From NCBI GenBank assembly GCA_030666075.1, contig DAOUYN010000051.1:1-6532 (forward strand): a stretch of 6,532 nucleotides of DNA, written 5' to 3'. Numbering within the stretch: position 1 is the stretch's first letter; every line of letters begins with the position of its first letter. The notes under the pieces are model-generated. The model did no database searches and was not told the DNA's origin. It saw nothing but the letters and a program-made list of their open reading frames with translations. Shown here piece by piece: positions 1-5,327 of the stretch. This stretch comes from Actinomycetes bacterium. GTDB taxonomy: Bacteria; Actinomycetota; Aquicultoria; CAJVYJ01; JAUVQD01. Both the position numbers and the translations under genes were made by a program.

Positions 1-182
1 GTCAAACGACGGGGTGTCCCGAAAACCCGGACCGTGTCCGTCGCCGCATCCGTCAAGAGGCGGTTCTCCACAAGGGAGCGCGCTGCTTCAGTCGCCAATT
101 GGTCGAGGGCCGCCCGGACGGCGGCAGCGGGCATCTCCTCGACGCCTATCTCTAATAGTAGTCGGCGGGTCTGGGTGCTCAT
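1..182 (-). CDS. glyS: Glycyl-tRNA synthetase beta subunit, N-terminal part (runs off the window)
   Basis: The beta subunit of the two-subunit bacterial glycyl-tRNA synthetase works with GlyQ in the cytoplasm to charge tRNA-Gly; it supplies the tRNA-binding regions. Only the first 60 codons are present. They read [20 protein letters not shown] and end with VFGTPRRL. The LLLEIGxEExP opening and the F/GTPRRL motif are typical of GlyS N-termini. The ATG start lies at 182-180 and overlaps the glyQ stop as ATGA, so the two subunits are probably translationally coupled, as expected for a fixed-stoichiometry complex. A strong purine-rich ribosome binding site (GGAGG at 193-189, spacer of 6) lies inside the last codons of glyQ. 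The gene continues past position 1 and its C-terminus cannot be assessed. Identification is firm from the N-terminal motifs and the glyQ partner. Confidence 0.93.
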   Translation of the reverse strand, partial: MSTQTRRLLLEIGVEEMPAAAVRAALDQLATEAARSLVENRLLTDAATDTVRVFGTPRRL

Positions 183-1078
183 GCGCCCCCTCCCCCGAAT
201 CGCTCGCGCATGGGCCAACCGCGCTCTTCCCGCTCGGCGATGTATCGTTCGGTGCACGCCCGCGCCAGGCTGCGGACCCGGGCGATAAACCTGACTCGCT
301 CGGTGACGCTTATCGCCGCTCTCGCGTCGAGCAGATTAAAGACGTGTGAGCACTTCAAGACATAATCATAGGCCGGCAGGACCAGACCGGCCTCGACCGC
401 AGCCTTGGATTCCGCCTCGAAGTCGTCGAAGAGAGAAAACAGCATCTTCGTCCCGGCCACTTCAAAATTGTATTTGGACCACTCTATCTCCGATTGGTGA
501 TGAATGTCCCCGTACGAGACATCTCCCGTCCATTGGAGATCGTAGACGCTCTCTTTCTCTTGGATGTACATGGCGATCCGTTCGAGCCCATAGGTTATCT
601 CCGCGGATACAGCCGGCAGCTCGACCCCTCCGACTTGCTGAAAGTATGTGAACTGGGTGATCTCCATCCCGTCAAGCCAGACCTCCCAGCCTAAGCCCCA
701 GGCCCCCAAGGTCGGCGACTCCCAGTCGTCCTCGACGAGACGGACATCATGCTCTTTAGGCTCGACACCGAGCGCGCGCAGACTCTCAAAGTAGATCTCT
801 AGCACATCGTCAGGGGATGGTTTTAAGATGACTTGAAACTGATAATAGTGCTGTAAACGATTGGGGTTCTCGCCGTAACGGCCGTCAGTCGGCCGCCGCG
901 ATGGCTCCACGTAGGCCACTTTCCACGGCTCGGGACCGAGACTGCGCAAAAAGGTGGACGGATTGAAAGTCCCGGCGCCGACCTCCAGGTCGTAGGGTTG
1001 AGCGATGAGACATCCACGCTTAGACCAATAGTCTTGCAGCGTCAGGATTATCTCCTGAAAAGATAGTTTTTCAGCCAA
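179..1078 (-). CDS. glyQ: Glycyl-tRNA synthetase alpha subunit
   Basis: This is the catalytic alpha subunit of the heterotetrameric class II glycyl-tRNA synthetase; it activates glycine with ATP and, with GlyS, charges tRNA-Gly. Family blocks are clear: [12 protein letters not shown] near the N-terminus, [56 protein letters not shown], and the class II motif 3 segment [11 protein letters not shown]. The frame is open to an ATG at 1102, which would give 307 residues, but that ATG sits inside the conserved T-box flank (CCCTATG) and upstream of the purine-rich Shine-Dalgarno sequence. I therefore prefer the TTG at 1078-1076, giving 299 residues, close to the usual GlyQ length of about 295. The C-terminus is an unusual FGGGGA tail that doubles as the glyS ribosome binding site, and the stop overlaps the glyS ATG. 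Expression is probably controlled by the T-box leader. Identity is very firm; the exact start is inferred. Confidence 0.95.
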   Translation of the reverse strand: MAEKLSFQEIILTLQDYWSKRGCLIAQPYDLEVGAGTFNPSTFLRSLGPEPWKVAYVEPSRRPTDGRYGENPNRLQHYYQFQVILKPSPDDVLEIYFESLRALGVEPKEHDVRLVEDDWESPTLGAWGLGWEVWLDGMEITQFTYFQQVGGVELPAVSAEITYGLERIAMYIQEKESVYDLQWTGDVSYGDIHHQSEIEWSKYNFEVAGTKMLFSLFDDFEAESKAAVEAGLVLPAYDYVLKCSHVFNLLDARAAISVTERVRFIARVRSLARACTERYIAEREERGWPMRERFGGGGA

Positions 1079-1084
1079 TAGAAT

Positions 1085-1233
1085 AGACCCTTCCCTCCAC
1101 ATAGGGACGAAAAGGTCTTCCGCGGTTCCACCCTACTTGGCGATAGCCTGTCGGACCACGTGTCCCGCTACCGCCCTCTCTTTACCCTTTAGGGCTCCAG
1201 GACGCCACTCCCTTCGATGCCCTTTATTTAGTT
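1085..1233 (-). promoter_or_regulatory. Compact glycine T-box riboswitch of glyQS, probably translational
   Basis: The minus strand carries the T-box consensus AGGGTGGAACCGCGG (1134-1120). Antisequestor pairing is visible: UAGGG (1135-1131) with CCCUA (1106-1102), bulge UGGAACC (1130-1124), and GCG (1123-1121) with CGU (1109-1107). The bulge UGGA fits a UCCA acceptor end, as expected for tRNA-Gly. The competing hairpin pairs AGACCUUUUC (1118-1109) with GGAAGGGUCU (1094-1085), ten pairs including U-G, and buries the GGAGGGAAGGG ribosome binding site. No run of U follows it, so a translational switch fits better than transcription termination. Upstream lie a 9-bp stem, GGCGGUAGC (1175-1167) with GCUAUCGCC (1147-1139), and a short 5' hairpin, AGGGC (1223-1219) with GCCCU (1195-1191). 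Its apical loop contains GGC (1206-1204), a candidate specifier for glycine. The T-box and switch pairing are firm; the specifier assignment is tentative. Confidence 0.88.
1088..1098 (-). promoter_or_regulatory. Ribosome binding site of glyQ, sequestered in the T-box hairpin
   Basis: The purine tract GGAGGGAAGGG lies 9 nt before a TTG codon (1078) and downstream of the ATG at 1102, so it can serve only the TTG start. Its 3' half (1094-1088) is paired in the sequestering hairpin and is released when the T-box antisequestor forms. This is the main argument for both the TTG start and translational control. Confidence 0.65.
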
Positions 1234-1239
1234 AACGCG

Positions 1240-1269
1240 ATAGTAGCAAATCGCTTTTTCCGGTGTCAA
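1240..1269 (-). promoter_or_regulatory. Likely sigma-70-type promoter for glyQS
   Basis: On the minus strand a perfect -35 TTGACA (1269-1264) is followed after 18 bp by TACTAT (1245-1240), a good -10. Transcription would start at about A1233/A1232, just 5' of the first hairpin of the T-box leader, giving an untranslated region of about 155 nt before the preferred TTG start. A small inverted repeat (GCGAT at 1254-1250 with ATCGC at 1241-1237) spans the -10 region; it may be chance, or a sign that the transcript starts further upstream. Confidence 0.65.
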
Positions 1270-1293
1270 TCAGGAAGATCGGCGGTTCTTCTC

Positions 1294-1306
1294 TGCTATC
1301 ATGATA
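1294..1306 (+). promoter_or_regulatory. Candidate extended -10 promoter and palindrome for the CDGSH gene
   Basis: TGC followed by TATCAT (1294-1302) matches an extended -10 element; no good -35 is seen about 17 bp upstream, which an extended -10 can tolerate. The -10 is the left half of a perfect 10-bp palindrome, TATCATGATA (1297-1306), a possible operator. Start of transcription would be near 1309, leaving a leader of about 40 nt. Support is by sequence appearance only. Confidence 0.3.
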
Positions 1307-1347
1307 TCGTTTTTCGGGTACTCACTCTCTTAAAACCAGGAGGAAAT

Positions 1348-2013
1348 ATGTCCGAACCGCTTGATGACGATCCCACGCCTAATATCAACGTACAGCTCGG
1401 AAGCCCATATATCGCCAAGTCGCTTAAGAACCTGGACGACTCGGCGGATGAACTGTTGCCGACCCAGGAGGTGACCGCGCTCTGCCGGTGCGGGCACTCA
1501 AGCAATAAACCGTACTGCGATGGCACGCACCTACAGATAGGTTTCGTTGGAGAAAAAGAAGCCGACCGCGTCCCCGATAAGGTCGATGAATACGCCGAGG
1601 CCGCAATAACTATCATCGACAATCGCGGCGTCTGTTCCCATTCAGGCATCTGTACGGACAACCTCCCCGGAGTCTTCAGGCTCGGGGTAGAACCTTGGAT
1701 CGACCCGGCGGGCGCCTCGATCGAAGAGATCATCGCCCTGGTCAAACGGTGCCCCTCCGGCACCCTCAGTTATTCGATAGACGGGGTCCGCCACCAGGAC
1801 CACGGCGGCGACCCCACGCTCAAAGTAACAAAGAACGGCCCCTACTACGCCAGCGGCGGAGTCGAGCTCACCGACGACCAGGGTTCCGAGCCGGAAACGA
1901 CGGACCACTACGCTCTCTGCCGCTGCGGCAATTCGAAGAACAAACCGTTTTGTAACGGCGCTCATTGGGACGGCTTCGAGGACAGCGGCACATGGGAAGA
2001 ACCTAAGAAGTAA
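1348..2013 (+). CDS. Three-cluster iron-sulfur protein: CDGSH, divergent 4Fe-4S, CDGSH
   Basis: A 221-residue soluble protein, no signal peptide or membrane segment. Two CDGSH-type 2Fe-2S motifs (C-x-C...P-x-C-[DN]-G-x-H) are complete: C46, C48, C57, H61 and C191, C193, C202, H206. The second has Asn in place of the usual Asp (CNGAH). Between them, about residues 86-145, is a segment matching the divergent 4Fe-4S mono-cluster family (Fer4_19, as in YjdI): C96-x-H98-x3-C102, LPGVF, PWIDP and a final RCPSG with C135. Each CDGSH motif is preceded by a similar strand-rich stretch (LGSPYIAKSLKNLDD and KNGPYYASGGVELTD), showing an internal duplication around the middle domain. The start has an AGGAGG ribosome binding site (1338-1343), 4 nt from the ATG. 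Such proteins bind 2Fe-2S and related clusters and are thought to serve in electron transfer or iron/redox homeostasis; the substrate or partner is not known here. It is transcribed divergently from glyQS and ends one base from the convergent operon. Confidence 0.9.
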   Translation: MSEPLDDDPTPNINVQLGSPYIAKSLKNLDDSADELLPTQEVTALCRCGHSSNKPYCDGTHLQIGFVGEKEADRVPDKVDEYAEAAITIIDNRGVCSHSGICTDNLPGVFRLGVEPWIDPAGASIEEIIALVKRCPSGTLSYSIDGVRHQDHGGDPTLKVTKNGPYYASGGVELTDDQGSEPETTDHYALCRCGNSKNKPFCNGAHWDGFEDSGTWEEPKK

Positions 2014-2014
2014 G

Positions 2015-3523
2015 CTAGGCGTGCTCTATGGGCGTGTGGGCCGATATCTCCGAGTCGGTCGTGACCAGGTCTTCGACAGAGAGATCATGAACGTCGCTGT
2101 TGCCGGTCAACCTGGCGAACGTCTTCAGTTCTTCAGTGGAGAGCCGCAAGAAGTTTTCCAACCGCGCGGCCGCCGCATCGATATCGACGCGGCTTCTAAG
2201 TTCGGATAACTGGGTCGTCACCCCGACCGGACAATTCCCGGTGTCGCAGATACGATACTGCTGACAGGCCGAGGCCATCAGGGCCGCCGTGCCGATAGCG
2301 ACCGCATCCGCCCCAAGCGCCAGCGCTTTGGCAAAATCAGCAGATGTCCGCAGGCCGCCGGTAATAACCAGAGTGACGTCATCGACACCGTTGTCATCCA
2401 GGTATTTCCGGGCTCTGGCCAGAGCAAAGAGTGTCGGTACGGAAGTCGCGTCCTTCACGAACTTGTGCGCCCCGGCGGTCCCGCCCGGGCGCCCGTCGAT
2501 AGTGATGAAATCCGGGCGGGCGTATAACGCCACCTCCAGATCAGCCTCGACATGCCCGGCAGCGAACTTGATACCTACCGGCTTCCCGCCGGACTTCTCT
2601 CGCAACCATGACACCTTTTTTCGCAGATCGTCGGGGTTCCTGATGTCGTCGTAACTGGCCGGGCTGGTAATATCCGTGCCCGGCGAGCAATTGCGCAGCT
2701 TGGCCACTTCCGGTGTCACTTTCTTGCCGGGCAGGCTCCCGCCTATCCCCGGCTTGGCCGACTGGCCTATTTTTATCTCAGTCCCGTCGACTCGAGCCAG
2801 GTTCTCATCAGTGACACTGTATCTGTTGGTGACGTATTCGAAGATATACTGGTGAGTCTGGGCGATAGTCTCCTCCAGAATACCGCCTTCACCGGATCCC
2901 ATCGCCGTCCCGACGGCGGAACTCCCCTTGGCCAGCACGATCTTGAGCTCCTTCGATAGCTCGCCAAAAGACATGTGGGTGATAAAGATCGGCGTATCGA
3001 TGACGATCGGTTGGCGAGCTCGCGGCCCGATGATCGTTTTGGTCGAGACGTCATCTTCTTCGTTGAGCGGTATCTTAGCCAGCTGGGCGGCACGGATAAG
3101 GATATCGTCCCAGCCGATGACTTTCTTTTGAGTCCGCATCGGTTCGATAAGCGACCGGCCGGTCACGGCCATCTTGTGGATATCATCCATGCGGCACTCG
3201 ACAGAACTCTCGTCCCGCTTCCACTCGCTCGGATAATCCGGAGCCTCATTGGGTGCGGCCGAGGCCGTTCCGCCATCGGTCGCCGTGGCGCCGCTGGTCA
3301 CCGCGGCGGCATTCTTGCCCGTCCCAACATCGGCAGCCGTACCGCCCTCGTCGGGAACAGGTTGCTGGTGTGACTTGTCGGCCCCGCAGACCGGGCAGCG
3401 CCAGTCATCAGGAAAGTCTGCCGGCAACGTTCCGGGGGCAATACCGGCGGCAGGTTGACCCGCCCCGGCATCGTACTCAAACGCGCGGCAGACATTGCAC
3501 CGGAACTTCTTCGGTCCGCTCAT
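2015..3523 (-). CDS. Rubredoxin-fused FMN/3Fe-4S glutamate synthase-domain protein
   Basis: A 502-residue cytoplasmic flavoprotein. Residues 7-50 form a full rubredoxin domain (C9-x2-C12, then C43-x2-C46, with GIAPGT and PDDWRCPVCGA). An Ala/Gly/Thr-rich linker follows (about 55-95). The rest is the FMN-binding domain of glutamate synthase (Glu_synthase family): GGSLPGKKVTPEVAKLRN (261-278), the flavin loop GRPGGTAGA (344-352), TGGLRT (388-393) and GADAVAIGTAAL (404-415). C420-x5-C426-x4-C431 followed by PVG matches the 3Fe-4S motif of GltB. The glutaminase and central domains of a full GltB are absent, and no glnA or gltD is in the window, so glutamate formation from glutamine is not assured; a related FMN oxidoreductase role is possible. 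Start: ATG overlapping the previous stop (ATGA) with only a weak Shine-Dalgarno sequence, suggesting translational coupling. It is the last gene of its operon and ends one base from the convergent CDGSH gene. Domain assignment is firm; the reaction is uncertain. Confidence 0.88.
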   Translation of the reverse strand: MSGPKKFRCNVCRAFEYDAGAGQPAAGIAPGTLPADFPDDWRCPVCGADKSHQQPVPDEGGTAADVGTGKNAAAVTSGATATDGGTASAAPNEAPDYPSEWKRDESSVECRMDDIHKMAVTGRSLIEPMRTQKKVIGWDDILIRAAQLAKIPLNEEDDVSTKTIIGPRARQPIVIDTPIFITHMSFGELSKELKIVLAKGSSAVGTAMGSGEGGILEETIAQTHQYIFEYVTNRYSVTDENLARVDGTEIKIGQSAKPGIGGSLPGKKVTPEVAKLRNCSPGTDITSPASYDDIRNPDDLRKKVSWLREKSGGKPVGIKFAAGHVEADLEVALYARPDFITIDGRPGGTAGAHKFVKDATSVPTLFALARARKYLDDNGVDDVTLVITGGLRTSADFAKALALGADAVAIGTAALMASACQQYRICDTGNCPVGVTTQLSELRSRVDIDAAAARLENFLRLSTEELKTFARLTGNSDVHDLSVEDLVTTDSEISAHTPIEHA

Positions 3524-5301
3524 GCCGTCGGACTCTTCGTCGAGGGGGCCATTTTCTCCCGGTCGACCATCACCTCGACTAAGGATGGCAGCTTTGACTC
3601 AAAGGCCTCTTTGACAGCCGCGTCCAGCTTGCGCGGATCATCGACTCTGATGCCGAGACCCCCGCTGGCCGTCGCGAACTCGGCAAAATTCGGATTCTCG
3701 AACTCGATACCATACTCCGGGTAACCGTCACGGTTCTGCTCTTTCTTGATATTTTTCAGCACGCCGTCATTGAAGACGATTACGTTTATAGCCAGCTTCT
3801 CCCTGACCGCGGTCGTGAAGTCGGCCATCAACATCCCGAAGCCGCCATCGCCGGTGACGCAGACGACCTGCTTGTCAGGAAAGTCTAATTGGGCGGATAG
3901 AGCGGCCGGCAACGAAAAGCCCATGCTGGCGATATTGGCGGAAAGATATGTCTTTTGGCCTTCGCAGATAAACTTCTTATAGAACCAGTAAGTATGGTCT
4001 CCGACATCGACGCAGATGACGGCATCACCGGTGACGTGCTTCTTGATAGTCTGAATAACGAGGCCGGGATTGACGGGGCTGCTCATATCGATCGCGTCGG
4101 CGGCGATCTCGGCGAGATGCTCTTTTTTAAACGCTCCGATCTGGGCCGTGAAGTCCTGGTCGGGCTCTTTGGTGTCGACTAGGTCAGTCAACTCCGCCAA
4201 GAGCGCCGGGGCATCGCCGACGAGACCGGCATCGATATCGAAGGTCTTGGCGACGCGGGTCGGATCCCAGTCTATCTGGACCTTCTTGACTCCGGCCGGC
4301 ACTAGATTGGCCTGGCGAAACCCTGACCCGACGACCATCAATAAATCGCACGATTGAATGGCCTTGGCCGCGTGCTTAGAGCCGATCGACCCTAAGACCC
4401 CCAAGCTCAGCGGGTGGCTCTCGAAAATGACGCCTTTTGCGCGCGACGTGGTGGCGACAACGGCATTGATCTTCTCAGCCAGTCTCAAGAGCTCATCTGC
4501 GGCATGACGGGCCCCCCAGCCGGCGAGTATCGCCACTCTTTTGCTCTCATTGATCAGTGCGGCCACCTGGCCGATCGCAGCGGCCGCCGGTTGGGTCGGA
4601 TTGTCGACCAGACGTCTGGCCGGTTCATATATCGGCTCGGGCAACTTTTCTACGAGCACGTCGGTCGGCAGGCTAAGCACGGAGACACCGGGACGGCGAT
4701 AGGCATACTTCACGGCCATCAACATCAATTTGAGGGCCTGGTTGGTCCGGGCCACAGTCTCGCCGAACTGGGCGAATGGCTTGAATAGTTCGATCTGATC
4801 GATCTCCTGGAAGGCCTCGCTGCCGAGGTATACCTCAGCCACTTGCCCGAGCAACGCCAGGACCGGCGCCCGATCATTCGTCGCATCCATCAAGCCCGTG
4901 ATCAAGTTGGTCGCGCCGGGACCGGCTATGGACATACAGACGCCGATATGGTCGGTCATCTTTCCGTGAGCACAGGCCATAAAAGCGGCTGTCTCTTCAT
5001 GGCGCACCATGATGAAATCTATATCCTGATGGCGCCGGATTGCGTCGACGATAGGCAGGTTCGAATCGCCCGGGATGCCGTAGACTCGCTTGACGCCGAA
5101 AGCCACTAGTTGGTCGACGAGCTTCTCGGCGACGCTCGCGGCGTTCTCATCGTCGGAAAGAGTTATCCCCTCGGAAACAAAAGCGGACTTCGGGGCCCCG
5201 CAAACAGGACAGGTATATGAGTCAGGCTGCGGTGCGAATGGTCCCGGTTGGTGTTCGTCGTCGTAGATAAAATTGCAAACCGTACATCTGTGCTTGTTCA
5301 T
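3520..5301 (-). CDS. Rubredoxin-fused ThDP enzyme, pyruvate oxidase/acetolactate synthase-like
   Basis: A 593-residue enzyme. Residues 5-41 are a shortened rubredoxin-like metal site (C6-x2-C9, C31-x2-C34, ending in CPVCGAPKSAF); the spacing between cysteine pairs is 21 residues against about 29 in typical rubredoxin. From about residue 52 comes a complete thiamine-diphosphate enzyme: N-terminal pyrimidine-binding domain with catalytic Glu in VRHEE (E102), AGPGATNLITGL (127-138) and FQE (164-166); a central domain of the FAD/nucleotide-fold type (about 235-375); and a C-terminal ThDP domain with GDGG (484-487) and the metal-binding Asn 26 residues after D485 (N511). The GDGGFGMLMADF...VFND stretch resembles PoxB. 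The amphipathic C-terminal lipid-binding helix of E. coli PoxB is not seen, so quinone reduction at the membrane is doubtful. Likely reaction: decarboxylation of pyruvate or a related 2-oxo acid; acetolactate synthase activity cannot be excluded. Start: ATG with AGAAGG (5314-5309), spacer 7. It follows the ABC ATPase by 26 nt and overlaps the next gene by ATGA. Confidence 0.87.
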   Translation of the reverse strand: MNKHRCTVCNFIYDDEHQPGPFAPQPDSYTCPVCGAPKSAFVSEGITLSDDENAASVAEKLVDQLVAFGVKRVYGIPGDSNLPIVDAIRRHQDIDFIMVRHEETAAFMACAHGKMTDHIGVCMSIAGPGATNLITGLMDATNDRAPVLALLGQVAEVYLGSEAFQEIDQIELFKPFAQFGETVARTNQALKLMLMAVKYAYRRPGVSVLSLPTDVLVEKLPEPIYEPARRLVDNPTQPAAAAIGQVAALINESKRVAILAGWGARHAADELLRLAEKINAVVATTSRAKGVIFESHPLSLGVLGSIGSKHAAKAIQSCDLLMVVGSGFRQANLVPAGVKKVQIDWDPTRVAKTFDIDAGLVGDAPALLAELTDLVDTKEPDQDFTAQIGAFKKEHLAEIAADAIDMSSPVNPGLVIQTIKKHVTGDAVICVDVGDHTYWFYKKFICEGQKTYLSANIASMGFSLPAALSAQLDFPDKQVVCVTGDGGFGMLMADFTTAVREKLAINVIVFNDGVLKNIKKEQNRDGYPEYGIEFENPNFAEFATASGGLGIRVDDPRKLDAAVKEAFESKLPSLVEVMVDREKMAPSTKSPTA

Positions 5302-5327
5302 GCATTGACCTTCTTAGAGGTTGCCGG

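Noticed and set aside
14..349. 111-codon open frame on the plus strand at the left edge
   Set aside because: It lies across the glyS-glyQ junction, is rich in Pro, Arg and Ser, and has no conserved pattern; both strands cannot plausibly be conserved coding here.
1085..1118. Hairpin in front of glyQ as a Rho-independent terminator (the usual output of a T-box)
   Set aside because: The stem is there, but it is followed by AUUCUAUUG rather than a run of U, and it covers the ribosome binding site, so sequestering of translation fits better.
1237..1254. Inverted repeat GCGAT/ATCGC as part of the T-box stem I
   Set aside because: It overlaps a well-spaced TTGACA/TACTAT promoter, so it is probably not transcribed; kept only as a caveat on the transcription start.
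1299..1763. 154-codon open frame on the minus strand opposite the CDGSH gene
   Set aside because: Low-complexity Ser/Pro/Arg composition with no recognisable domain; it mirrors a gene with complete cysteine motifs on the other strand.
2975..3373. 132-codon open frame on the plus strand opposite the glutamate synthase-like gene
   Set aside because: Arg/Gly-rich shadow frame with no motif, and the opposite strand encodes a full conserved protein.
2015..3523. Calling this gene a complete glutamate synthase (gltB)
   Set aside because: Only the FMN/3Fe-4S domain is present; the glutaminase and central domains are missing, so the name would overstate the function.
4414..4788. 124-codon open frame on the plus strand opposite the ThDP enzyme gene
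   Set aside because: No family resemblance; the opposite strand is continuous conserved coding sequence.
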